Below, in pieces: positions 48,770-60,233 of a DNA stretch of 64,000 bases (the stretch's first letter is position 1; every line of letters starts with the position of its first letter). The notes below the pieces were generated by a model that saw nothing but the letters and a program-made list of their open reading frames with translations, did not search any database and had not been told where the DNA came from. A program made the translations under genes and the position numbers. The DNA is from Cerrena zonata (Eukaryota > Basidiomycota > Agaricomycetes > Polyporales > Cerrenaceae), in contig JASBNA010000081.1 of NCBI GenBank assembly GCA_038087015.1, positions 62,001 to 126,000 of the forward strand, written 5' to 3'.

Positions 48770-50029
48770 CTATCTCCCTCGATAGTAATACCCCTTCCAA
48801 AACGAATCATCCCACGAACTTGGGTTTCCATACCTCCTTTTCATCATCGGTCGATTTCTCCCTAATAAAGGGAGTTCTACTCGGAGAGCCCGGTCGAAAT
48901 CAATGAGACGCCAGACATGCTTGACATTGTGTCTAGGGCAAACACTATAGCTATCGTCGTCATCCTCTCGCGCAGAGAGGATATTGTTCCAGCGTAAGTC
49001 GAGCTGGAGTATACCGGTTTCTACCATGTCTTGCATGACGGAATCGAGGTCAGCCCTAACATGAATCAGCATATGGAATGATAACGATGGATAGAGTTTT
49101 GAAAGACCTACTGTGCCGCGTCAGAATAAGCCTTGCTTACTGGTTTTCCAAGACGTTCCATGAGCAGGAAAGCAACTAGCGGTGCCTCAGGGTCGTGACT
49201 CCATGTATTCCAACTTGACTTCTCCTTACTACCCAGATAGTCATCTACCGCACACCTTATACTGTAGGTATCGTCATCAAGGTGATCTCGTGAGGGAAGA
49301 TGGTCTCCGCCTCTCGGTTTCTTATCATCCTTGGAATGCAGCTTGATGTCAGCTTCGTACCACGGTCGGACGTGTGAAGCACGGTGCAAGGGTTCACCAA
49401 GCTTGTTGGAGCAATCACGAAGCGGGACTGTGAAGAAACCATAGCATCTGGGGACGACGACACCTTGATAGCCGTCTTGTGCTCGTAGGTGCTCGTACAT
49501 CCAAGCTTCACGCGCGAGGCTTCTGCAGTGGTACGGTTTCGCGACTTTGGCACATAGCTCAGAAGTGATCCCTAGCGTGTCGAGTGGGATTTCGGGACCA
49601 TCGATATATTCACGGGCTCGTACTATACGTACAGCATGGACGAGTCCAATGCGTCCGGTGCTGATCTGGTCTCCTAGTTCGATCTCGAGGAGGCTTTTCC
49701 CTTCTGGTATGGGAGCAGGGAGCCCAACTTTCGTGAGGCCACATCTCTTCCCCGGACTCAGAGTAACGTAATCCAGGAAATGTGATTGAGCGTTTGACCA
49801 GCACTGGGTCTACACCCTTTTTGGACCTGGTCAAGTTGTGAACCAACAGGTCGGAAATGATCGAGAGCGGTTCCTGATTTGAAGGACCAATGAAGGTTAA
49901 GCCAAGATAGATAGATGAAAGAAATGTTCAACATACCACTATCTGACTCTTGACAGAATCCTGTGCCTCTGTTATGTCTGTGTCGATCGAAGGAGAGAGT
50001 AACCCGCCGACTTCTGTATCTGTACCCAT
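48770..50029 (-). pseudogene. Atypical kinase-like protein, copy 2 (frameshifted)
   Basis: Very similar to the intact gene at 23064-24338 along its full length: start MGTDTEVGGLLSPSIDTDITE at 50029, REAWMYEHLRAQDG, ILQLDLRWNNIL and LIDFDRALRVELPLLG, with the same two introns. An extra base at about 49717 (GGGAGCAGGGAGCCC against GGGAGCGGGAGCCC in copy 3) shifts the frame after SWAP, near residue 80. The rest of the reading frame is preserved after the shift. This shows either recent decay or an assembly indel. About 400 bp of upstream DNA is shared with copy 1. Confidence 0.85.
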
Positions 50030-50742
50030 GTTAGTCAGATATACAGTATAGGAGATGACGTTTTTGTGGTACGATGAGTACTGAGTCTTCGACTTCGAAT
50101 TGGTCGAGCTTCAAGGACCGATATATTAGTAGTGAGAGATTGTCTCATTGCCGTCAAACGATTGTAATTTGTACATACTTTAGTTACGTCCTGTTACTAC
50201 ATCATTACGATATCCGTCCACCCGACTGAAGATTGAATATTGAATATTGAATACTGAAGCTCCAAGTACTTTGCAGTTTCGAGTAACTCGACGTTGGACT
50301 CTGCCAGTGAATAACCTCAATTTGTGATGTCAATCATGGGCCCTGTGAGTCGAGTCGTTCCTCACCAAATATGGAAGTTGTCCAAGTTCACGACACATCC
50401 GACTCGGAGTCTCCTCACTTCTACCTACCATAGATGCATCCTTCATTAATCCATTCGACGGGTCCGTTCAACTCAACAGCGTTGGGAGGCTAGTATGCGT
50501 CCCTCAATATTATTTTTTTACTCATCAGTAGTGTCATAAAACCATGTCGTGCGCCCGAGAGGACTACCTGGGAGAAAGGAATGGTCTAACAAATTACTTG
50601 GTGAGGCTACGGGACCCTGTGACTCAGACGAAGTCGAGGTAAATATTGACACATTATTTATTGTACCGCGTCATTAGCACCTGACGATTCCTCTAACATA
50701 CCGAAACTGTAGACATTGGTTCATTGTAGATCAGAGTACACC

Positions 50743-51987
50743 CTACCTCCCTCGATAATAATACCCCTTCCAAAACTCACTATCCCCCGAACGTGGCATT
50801 CCATACCTCTCTTCCATCATCGGTCGATTCTCCCCCAATAAAGGGAGTTCTAGTCGGAGAGCCCGGTCGAAATCAATGAGGCGCCAGACGTGTTTGACGT
50901 TGTGTCGAGGGCAAACATTGGAGCTATTGTCGTCGTCATCTGAGAGCGTGGAGAGGATGTTGTTCCAGCGTAAGTCGAGTTGGAGTATACCGGTTTCTAC
51001 CATGTCTTGCATGACGGAATCGAGGTCAGCCCTAACATGAATCAGCATATGGAATGATAACGATGGATAGAGTTTTGAAAGACCTACTGTGCCGCTTCAG
51101 AATAAATCTGTCTTACTGGCTCTCCAAGACGTTCCATGAGTAGGAAAGCAACTAACGGTGCCTCCGGGTCATGACTCCATGTATTCCAACTTGACTTCTC
51201 CTTACTACCCAGACAGTCATCTACCGCAATCTCTATATCGAAGGTATTATCTTCAAGGTGATCTCGTGAGGGAAGATGGTCTCCGCCTCTCGGTTTCCTG
51301 TCATCCTTGGAATGTAACTTGATGGCGGCTTCATACCACGGTTGGACGTGTGAAGCACGGTGTAAGGGTTCACCAAGCTTGTTGGAGCAATCACGAAGCG
51401 GGATTGTGAAGAAACCATAGCATCTGGGGACGACGACACCTTGATAGCCGTCTTGTGCTTGTAGGTGCTCATACATCCAGGCTTCACGCGCGAGGCTTCT
51501 GCAGTGGTACGGTTTCGCGACTTTGGCACATAGCTCGAACGTGATCCCTAGCGTGTCGAGTGGGATCTCGGGACCATTGATATATTCACGGGCTCGGATT
51601 ATACGTACAGCATGGACGAGTCCAATGCGTCCGGTGCTGATCTGGCTCTCCCAGTTCGATCTCGAGGAGGATTTTCCCTTCTGGTATGGGAGCGGGAGCC
51701 CAACTATCGTGAGGCCACCATCTCTTCCCCGGACTCAGAGTAACGTAACCCAGGAATGTGATTGAGCGTTTGACTGGTATTGGGTCTACGCCCTTTTTGG
51801 ACCTGGTTAGGTTGTGAACAAATACGTCGGAGATGATCGAGAGCGGTTCCTGGGTTGGAGGTTAGGGCGAGACGTATGAAGGAAAGGGTGAGCGTACCAC
51901 TATCTGGCTCTTGACAGAGTCCTGTGCCTCTGTTATGTCTGTGTCGGTTGAAGGAGAGAGTAACCCACCAATTGTATCTGAACTCAT
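50743..51987 (-). pseudogene. Atypical kinase-like protein, copy 3 (several frameshifts)
   Basis: Tandem to copy 2 in the same direction. The start MSSDTIGGLLSPSTDTDITE at 51987 and the body (REAWMYEHLQAQDG, ILQLDLRWNNIL, LIDFDRALRLELPLLG) match the intact gene. Compared with copies 1 and 2, one base is missing near 51756 (AA for AAA), one is extra near 51718 and another near 51648. The net result is a shifted frame across residues 60-95. The C-terminal exon remains open with an acidic stretch different from copy 2 (LSDDDDNSSN). It is more diverged than copy 2, including in its upstream region, so it is the older branch of the duplication. Confidence 0.83.
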
Positions 51988-52394
51988 GTTGGAAGTTAGA
52001 TAGATTTCGACGAGTACGGAATATTGCGTGTTCGAATGTTGAAGCTCAAGGTGAAGTTCGACGTTCGACTTCACGGACCGATCTATTACTATGAATACTG
52101 GGAGACTGGGAGAGCAAGAGGAAGAAGGGAGAATCGGTGCAGGAGTCTCGCCGTGACTGGCAGGCAATTGTACACACCCAAGTTACGTCAGGTTACGTCA
52201 TTGTCAGTCTTTAACCACCCTCTTGGCAGCGGTCGGATTTGGGGCTGACCGTGACCTTGGATCGACCACTGGCAGCACAAGCACAAGCACTAGCCAGCCC
52301 TACCACTTGGCTTTCAACTCCTTTCAAGTTCTCTTCGACTCTCTAGCACGCGCCATCTGCAACTGAGCAAACATCTCATCCATTTTGTACCGTA

Positions 52395-54041
52395 ATGTCG
52401 ATCCATGTCTCCGGTGACAGTTACGATGTGCTTCTATGCGGCTGACCCCAGTTTCAAAGTAAACTGAGCATGTCAGCCACCCACCTTTCTAGGAATTCGC
52501 AGCGAGCGAGCCTCTCGTATCTCACTCTTCTCCTCTCTTCCACTCACGCCAGTACTATCTGCGATATTACTGAAACTTCGAGATGGCTTCCATGATCTCA
52601 TCCAGCTGCACAACAGTGAGTGTCGATACTATCGTCTGACTTTTCTCTGCTGACTTTGACGAACTCAACAGCCGAAACTTATCACGCACTTCTACATGGT
52701 CTGATGACTCGAACGACTCGAACGCTTCGACTTCGGGCCTCTATACTCCTGCAGATCTCAGTAGGCAGCCTAGCACGGCTGGGATCGTTGGAAAATACGA
52801 TGGACCTCAGCGTATGCTTGTCAGCTCGCAGAGTCTGCTCAACCTTCACGAGCTGGAAGATTCTCTCAATGTCTTGGATGTCAACCCGAGCCTTCGTGGT
52901 AATGTAAAGAGCGCCATAAAGAGGGCGGGGACGATTGTCAAGAACAAAGTTCAAGGTACGTACTCCCCCTTCACAATGCCCTGATGTTAAGATTTCCTTC
53001 CGTCTTAGCGTCGTCCTAGCGTCGTCCAACAGAGCGTCGACGAACCAGCTACGTTCCCTCAGGTACGTTTCCCAGATATCCTTCTCGTTGTCGCTATATG
53101 CTGATTATGTTCTGTTCTATTAGGGCGAACCAACCGAGAAAGAATCACTAGCAGATGCCTTGACACCACGTCCTACCCCTGATATCCCATCCATCTGCGT
53201 GCAAGATCTCGGTGAAATCTCTCCAAACCCGGAGTTGGGAACTACACCTAGGTTGGGCACCAGCCAGAGAGTACGTCTAACACAAAGTCGTCTATTGTGT
53301 CCATAATCATAGCTGATATACTGTCTCTTCAGAGTCTTACCCCGAATCACGCAATAATGCACTCTGCATACCCATATCTCCTAAACCCATACGACAACGC
53401 CAACATCTCCGCAACATCCCTACTCGCCGTCTGTGGCTCCCCCGCACCCGCATTCCAAGAACACAACAACAACAACACCACCCTACACCCCACCGTCCGG
53501 GTCATGGAGCCACTACCTCTCCATGCCCATCCAAGCACTCTGCCTAATCCCCTGGTGCGCACTCGTCGGAGCATGTATCATCCTCTCCCCAACGTCCATC
53601 GAGAAGTTCACACCTTCAACTGCGAATATCCTGGCTCAGAGTTTACCTGTCCATGGGCCCAGGAGGTTTGCCCATTGGGGCCATTGTGCGTATTATCATG
53701 TGGTGATCTTTGTGTTTCCGTTGATTATGATGATGCTGTGGGATCTGAAGGTGGCTGGGACGCTGATGGCGGGTGTGGGTGCGAAGGGGTGGTGGGAGTG
53801 GAAGGATTTTGTTAGGGAGATGAGGAGTGTGGGAGGACGAGGGGGAGGGGGAGAGGGAGGGGGAGAGGGAAGGGGTGGGCCGGTGGTGTTGGGGAGGAGT
53901 GATATGGAGAGTGTGTATTTGGTGCTTAGTGGGGATTATTTGAGGGAGGGGTATCGGATGATTGTGGATGGGAGGGTTGTTACTATGCATGATGCTTCGA
54001 AGGATTTTGAGACGTACGAGGAAGAGGAGGTGGAGATTTAG
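52395..54041 (+). CDS. Hypothetical two-helix membrane protein, frame not continuous
   Basis: The ATG at 52395 with an intron ending at CACGCCAG (about 52552) gives MSIHVSVLSAILLKLRDGFHDLIQLHN. Next come a Ser-rich segment (SDDSNDSNASTSGLYTPADL), a helical part (LLNLHELEDSLNVLDVNPSL), a linker (GEPTEKESLADALTPRPTPD), and a last exon with two membrane segments (IQALCLIPWCALVGACIIL; VVIFVFPLIMMMLWDL) and a cytosolic tail with a Gly run. Each part looks genuinely coding, but I could not join them in one frame. The exon 2-3-4 phases disagree (an 11-bp duplication TAGCGTCGTCC stands at the acceptor near 53008), and the frame must also change between 53340 and 53510. I recognise no family. Confidence 0.5.
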
Positions 54042-54176
54042 TGGGTTGTTACCCCGTCCTGATCGGTTTTATGTACCAATGTTACGATTATATTCTTTCT
54101 GCAAACGAATAGATGTTGCCTAGCTAGAGGCTTTACATGACAAACACTACACCACGCCGAAAAACAGTCCAACACC

Positions 54177-55816
54177 TCAATCTTTGGTAGGATGAATAGA
54201 CTCTTGAAGAGGCCACATATCAAAATGCCCCGCAGTCCCCCATCGAGCATCATAACCCCTCCCACTTCCCTATAAACCCCCAACAATTCATCATCAGTAT
54301 TTCTTCTTCTAAAAAATCTTTGTTGCATGAACGAAGAGAAAAATCACACTCACGAATCGATTAGACGGGAACCCCAAATCGAACGGATGGATACTCTCGA
54401 GGTACGCGATATGCGAGGGCGTTAGGGTGATCGAGAGGGCTTCGAGGTTGAGGTGGAGGTGCGAGACTTTGCGCCCGCCGATGATGGGGAAGACGTACGG
54501 GTATTTTTGCATCGTGTATGCGATTGCGACTGTGCATGAGTTGTGAGTATGTTTTTTCAGTAGAAAGGGGAGGGAAAGAGGGAAGGGAAGGGAGAGAGGA
54601 GGGGAAGAGAGGAGGGGAGAGAGGGGAGGGTACCTGCTGTGATGGATTTGGCTCCGACTTCGTTGGCTACTTTCTCTAGTGCGAGGCACATCTTGCGTTC
54701 GTCTTCAGTTCGTTCCCAGTTCGGTCCAAATATCATACGTCCTGAGATCCATAATTATAATGATTCACGAAGCCTCTTCGATGACGGGGGTCGGGACATA
54801 CCTTTTTCACCACTCTCCCGCCTGCGTTCCTCCTCCTCATCCGTACGGATCCTCCCACCCGCAAGGACGTCAAAAGGAGCAAGCGTCATCCCCTCGTTGA
54901 GCACCATAGGGATGATCTCACGTTCCATATCTCGCAGGAGGACGTTCCATGCGCCTTGGTAGATGGAGAACGGGGTCTTGCCGTGGTCTTTGGCGTAGGT
55001 GTTTGCTTTGGTTACTATCCATGCGGGGGTGTCTGATATACCCTATATGGCGTAGAGTATGTTCAAAAATTAGAATGCGAATACAAAGGGTAGATGATGG
55101 AGTATAGAGTATATTTGGGATGAAAGAATGAAAGAGGGAGGATACGAACGAGGTAGAGAACTTTCCCTTGGACGACGAGGTTGTGTAGGCCGTTCATGAC
55201 TTCTTCGACACGCGTAAAGTAGTCCCACCAGTGGACGTAGAGGATGTCGACGTAGGATGTTCGGAGTTTCTTGAGTGAGGCTTCTAGTGAGATCGTCATC
55301 GATTTGATGTTGTTTCCCATGAATGTGGATTTTTGCTTGAGGGTGTCGTCGCCGCGTTTGTAGTTTGAGGTGTACTGGGGGATGGGGTGTTGGTATACTA
55401 TGTTGCAGAGTTAACATTACTGAGCTAGTAGTTCTCACCTTGGTTGCGAGGACGATCTGGTCACGAATGCCTCGCGATTCGAGCCATTCACCAATGAACT
55501 CTTCCGAAGTCTCATCCTGACTACAAATACAACCCCGAGCATGAGTTTCTCTTTCTTCTGAAAAATTATAAATAAAATATTGGACCCACTAATTATTAGC
55601 AGTGTCGATAAAGTTTCCCCCAGCTTCATAGAACGCATCAAGCAACTTGAAACTATCTTCCTTGTTCATGCTGCCCATCCCAATAGTATCCCATTTGTCA
55701 CCGATACTCATCGCACCGAGACAGATAGGTGAGACTTGGACACCTGCCATAGGGCCTAGGAGACGATGTCTACCGAGCTTGGTGGGGGGTTGACGTGCGG
55801 ATGCCAAGTAGGACAT
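54177..55816 (-). CDS. Aldo/keto reductase, aryl-alcohol dehydrogenase (AAD) type
   Basis: NADPH-dependent reductase of the fungal AAD group, which interconverts aryl alcohols and aldehydes, a reaction often linked to lignin breakdown. The ATG at 55816 leads to VQVSPICLGAMSIGD. The catalytic tetrad is visible: Asp in NFIDTANN, Tyr at the start of the next exon (YQDETSEEFIGEWL), Lys in VLATKY, and His in YVHWWDY. GISDTPAWIVTKANTYA and a C-terminal AIAYTMQKYPYVFPIIGGRKVSHL nucleotide-binding segment follow. The last exon starts after a TTTATAG acceptor and gives GHFDMWPLQESIHPTKD with stop at 54177. About six introns, all in phase. No defect seen. Confidence 0.93.
54563..54630. repeat. Homopurine tract in an intron of the AAD gene
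   Basis: About 68 bp made almost only of A and G on the plus strand (GAGGGAAAGAGGGAAGGGAA-like). It lies inside an intron of the minus-strand aldo/keto reductase, where it reads as a long polypyrimidine stretch before the acceptor. It may simply strengthen splicing, or it can adopt triplex structure. Confidence 0.7.
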
Positions 55817-56648
55817 GTTTAGTTCGATTGAGCTGAGAGGGTTGTTGGAGTTGATGTAGATGGGGTGAGTGTACTACTAGAGCGAATGTAGGACACAAAA
55901 TTGAGCAGTGGGTTGTACGTCCTTATATATGATCCCCTTCAGACCATGACATTCCTCTCCCTCCGAGACGGACATGTTCGATAGGTAACACGTCAAAGTT
56001 ACTTCCGAGCCTGAAGGGGAGAATGGGTATATGTAGCGTCTATTGGTGGACTCACCTTTGCTTGAAGTGAGAAGCGGATATACCGATATCCGGGAATACG
56101 ATTCGATAGGTGAATAGGTGGGTACATAACTGGAGTCACCGTTTCATGATCGCGCTTATTGGGTGCCGGGGGCAAGGGAATGCTTGAGTTTTGTTATGTG
56201 ACATCGGCGATAGCATTTGGTACTAAGAAAAGACAAGAATTTCATGAGACGAATTCAGTAATACAGAGAAGCACAGGTCGGACGTGATACAAGTTCAGAA
56301 ACGGGCTCTCGCACGTACCGGCGGAATCGTGGTGCATTGGTGTTCCAACAATTATCATTGTAAGTACAGTTACTCATGTCATACCTGTTAGTGACGAGCC
56401 CTAGAGTGTTGAAGCAGGGATGTACAACGGCAACTAAGATACATAAATACACGAGAGACCTGAGGGAATTCAGCGCAACAAGGTAAAACGAATTCCACAT
56501 AGTTACTCACAACATTAGACAGCCGGTCGAGAGCACGATTACGAAGACATTGTCTAGGATGAACCTAATCTATACATTGAGTCGATCAATAGTAGTATCA
56601 ATGACCGTCCAGACTCTAGGGGACAAATCGTTACACGCCCAAGACACT
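55817..56648. other. Intergenic stretch
   Basis: About 830 bp between the aldo/keto reductase start and the thioesterase-like stop. A frame at 56255-56500 has no support. It should hold the reductase promoter and the 3' UTR of the other gene. Confidence 0.55.
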
Positions 56649-57969
56649 TCAGAGAGGTCGCATGTATTTCGCAGCCTCCATCCCATCATGCACACCCTTG
56701 ATGAATTCCAAGTTCACCTTCCTTTTCTCCTCGATTCCCACGAAGGCTTGCTCCCACCATCGTTGATCCTCAGGAACCTCTCTCCATCCGCCCTTCAAGA
56801 ATGTTTGAAGCTTTCTCAAGTCATTTGTGGGCCTTAGGGAACGCACGCTAGCCCAATGAGGCGGAGGGTTCGTATGCGTATACGGTTCGAACTTGATACC
56901 ACCGGCCTTCGAAGACGAGATCTGAGGAGGCGCCGTGAACCCTTCGCAAGCCATAACAAGAGTGGGAGGGATAGTGATTCGGTTGATCTTGTAGCAGCAC
57001 TCAGAGATAGCGATACAATGTAATGTAGCGCCGTCCTCTTCGTCCAGTTGTTCGGCAGCAGCAAGTAGGCGCTTCAAGGGAGAGCTTGTGGCGTCTTGAA
57101 CAAGTTTAGGATCCTCTGGTGTGTGCAGGTTGCCAATGGGAGCGTCAGAGACAGGAGGGGTAGGAGTCGCGTCAGGAGTGGATTTAGACTTGTTGCCTGT
57201 CTTCTTTGCACCCTTCGGCTTGGTCACGAAGCGGGTGATGACGTAGACCTGCATTGACAAGGGTAAGCAGCAGAGACAAGCCCAACATACGGAAAACACA
57301 CCCATTTGTTATCCCATGCGGCGATGCTCGTCCTCATTTCATATACAGAAAGCATCGGAATCTCACGGAGATATTTGAAGTGAGTGCCCCCCAGAGCAAC
57401 CCAACCACCACAGCGATACAAAGGTTGGATTAAGGGTGAGCGAGCCGTGGAAACGAGCCATATCGAGGTTCTATATAAGAAAAGGAATAAGCATTGGTAT
57501 TTAATTCACATATGTTCAACCCTCACCTTCGGATATGACGAGTTGCTCATGTGCATGTTGAAATCCGAGTCGTCTGGTCCACACCAAGTCTTGAAAGAGG
57601 TTTGCCATGTTAGCGGATTGGAACCGACTGGAGACAGCTTTTCCAGCCACTCCGCTTCAAGCTTCTTTCGTGTGACCCGAGGTTTAAGCAGCAGAGTGCA
57701 GCGACGGAATAAGAAGCGTAATCGCACTGCCCATGCAAGCAAGTAGATTCTGACTATCCTTGAAGAGTAAATATATGATCCTATTAACAGAGATATTTGT
57801 ACTCACCATGCCACGCAAACGGCCACCCTCTGAAATTGACCAGGATTATAGCCCCCACCAAATACTTCAACACACCAGGGAGCATGTCGCGAACTTGAGG
57901 ACTTAGCCTGGACCAGGTCCTTATAATCCTTTCCAAGGACTGTTTCGTGGATACTAGACTGCCTGACAT
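56649..57969 (-). CDS. Thioesterase-like (4HBT, THEM6-type) protein with a frameshift
   Basis: The ATG at 57969 starts MSGSLVSTKQSLERIIRTWS, with a hydrophobic segment around VLKYLVGAIILVNF. The next exon gives TSFKTWCGPDDSDFNMHMSNSSYPK, the hot-dog-fold signature of THEM6-like proteins (Asp-x-Asp, HMSNS). The next two exons give NLDMARFHGSL and GGWVALGGTHFKYLREIPML, MRTSIAAWDNKW and VYVITRFVTKPKG, followed by a long C-terminal part ending at 56649. Between NPTF and YRCGGW the frame shifts by one base at about 57420, with no GT-AG pair that could bridge it. Homologues run straight through this point. It is either a one-base error or an early pseudogene. The natural substrate is unknown. Confidence 0.78.
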
Positions 57970-58486
57970 AGTTGTGGTCAGATGTTTTTCGTAGAAATGG
58001 TCAAGAAGATAAAGCACACCGTTCGGTAAATCGGTAAATGACCGCTGATGAACGCGTTGTGGGCGGCTTCGTCGGCCTGGCTAGGAACGAATTTGATGAT
58101 CCACACTCGAATTAGACAGGAAAACAGAACAAGGAGAAGGGGATTTGGAAAGAGTGCATTGAGAAATCCAAAACTTATATTGACAGCACATCCCCACTGT
58201 TTGAACGTCCTGACCAAATGCAGAAAAAGCTCTGGGGACGGTTTTAGGACATTGAAAACGCCGAGGAAAAATCAAGTGCGACAGCCTCCCCGTCGGACAC
58301 ACTCCGACACATCTGCAATGACAACTGTTAGAATAACATTCGAAAGATAGCTTGGCCGACGGGCGTAGCCACGGATGAACTGAATCCGGAAATACTCTTT
58401 ACTGAATCCATACGGCTGCAACGGCTACGATCAACTACTTTAAATAGCCGGTGACCGAGGTTCAGTATTCGACTTAAATACATTTA

Positions 58487-59203
58487 CAGCCGTTTCGGAA
58501 AACTATGTCAGTAGCGCTCGACGCGCGTCGCAAAAATCAAAAAATACGAAAACGGTGGGATAGAGAGAATTGCTTCAGAACACGCGGAATTCCTCAATAG
58601 ATGTGGTGTTTTATTATAAAACGGAGTCAGGCAAAGCACGTCACAATGAACTAAGCTTTGGGGATCATCGAGAACATCTGAGACTCGCCAGACAACTCAT
58701 ATTATGGCAGCAGTGAGTTGTGAGCCGAGACAACTCGGGCCCTTACTGCTATGCAATAGTTCAATCCCCCAAACCATTACAATACAAGCATGATGCTATG
58801 TCTATTGAATACGCACATAAATATGAGTTTAGCGAGTAGCTTCGACCAAATTCAGTTACCACATAACGGGCGCCTAATTCCCGACATACCGTAGTATCTT
58901 TCTAAGAACCATTTCTGTACCGTTTAAAATTTTTGAAGGTCGTATGTAAGCTTAAAAGGACTCATAATGTCTGGGTTATACTTTTTACACTCATGATGTG
59001 GCAGATGGTTATGAAGCCTAAGAAGTTCGCACAAGTTCATGCTCTCCGCAGACTTCATTTTCGGCATGTTTCAGGACTCTGGAGACATTTGAAATGTCCA
59101 TTGAGGTCGATAATGGCTAAATCCTGCTTGATAGGCATTTTGACTATTTTTGATTTTTACAACGCGCGTAGAGCGCTACTGACATAGTTTTCCGAAACGG
59201 CTG
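58487..59203. mobile_element. MITE family B (TA target duplication)
   Basis: The inverted termini begin CAGCCGTTTCGGAAAACTAT and continue as GTCAGTAGCGCTC and ACGCGCGT to AAAAATCAAAAA, about 60 bp with few differences. TA flanks both sides (58485-58486, 59204-59205). The 717-bp body has no transposase frame, so it is non-autonomous and probably Tc1/mariner-like by its TA target. It sits about 520 bp upstream of the thioesterase-like start codon and 99 bp from the family A copy 2. Confidence 0.88.
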
Positions 59204-59302
59204 TATCTCCCCTATAATACTAATAAAGAAGAAAATGGATCGTTCAATATTCGTCGTAACATTAAACTATACTATACGAGTATATCTTCAAAAACTAAAA
59301 TA

Positions 59303-60007
59303 TGGGTAATATAGTGTCCCAAAATTATTGTCTTCCGCGGTATGTTTTTGGCTCGCGCGCGGTAAGTGAGCTGGGAATTCCGCGCTAAGTTGTGGTCCAC
59401 TCAACAACTCTACGCGAAGTTGAAGCTGATTGTACGCCGAGTCAGGTTTCTGCGACAACATGTTTTACATTTCTCATCAAACACCTATTTGAGGGCTCCA
59501 AGCTAGTCACCATGCCTCACGCATGATATGTCAATCTCAGCCAAATCGGTATCTAAGCTTCTTCTTCTGACTTGGTTCCATCGTTCATGAGCCCCAGGGC
59601 TAATGGGATGACCTATGAGACTAGAAATTTGGGTAAGAATTATAAAATATCTCTAGTTAGTAGTGATACAATGCTAGTATTGCTATTATAAGTGTTATTA
59701 TGTTGTCCCTTGCTCGTAGTACGATGACTTGTATGAACCTTTACCTCATATTTAGTATGAGGCTACCAATGCAAGAGAACTCAGAGCTTAACTACTTAGT
59801 ATGTTGATGCAATGTTTGGATAATGGCCAATCCATTCCGTGGAAATGTCGAGAGAAATATTGCTGCGCGCAACAACTGTCTTTAACAGAGCGCGGAAATT
59901 TTTGGACACTCCGCGCTCGGAAAGTGCCCTGAACACTCAACTTACCGCGAAACCACTCAATTATGGTACTTACCGCGGAAAATAATTTTGGGACACTATA
60001 TAGCCCA
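59303..60007. mobile_element. MITE family A, copy 2 (inverted relative to copy 1)
   Basis: It starts TGGGTAATATAGTGTCCC and ends with the inverse of TGGGCTATATAGTGTCCC, flanked by TA on both sides (59301-59302, 60008-60009). It is the reverse-complement copy of 15630-16308 with small indels (705 against 679 bp). It lies about 230 bp beyond the 3' end of the TKL kinase gene. Confidence 0.9.
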
Positions 60008-60233
60008 TACTAAAACCTAGGTGACGCGAAAGATGGTGAAAATTTGATATAATTGCGATTGTAAGCTACATCTTGTGGGTATGGAATGCGATTTGAATTG
60101 GTAGAAAGTCCATGGTCCAATGGTTCATCGGTATAGTATAGAAATGAGAAGGGTTGCTAATTTGGTATACAAACAATGTTGGGGAATAATTGGAGGAAAA
60201 TGTTCAGTTGTACATGACGAAATAGTGAAAGCT

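Noticed and set aside
58933..59187. 84-codon frame
   Set aside because: It lies wholly inside the family B MITE and reads through its terminal repeat.
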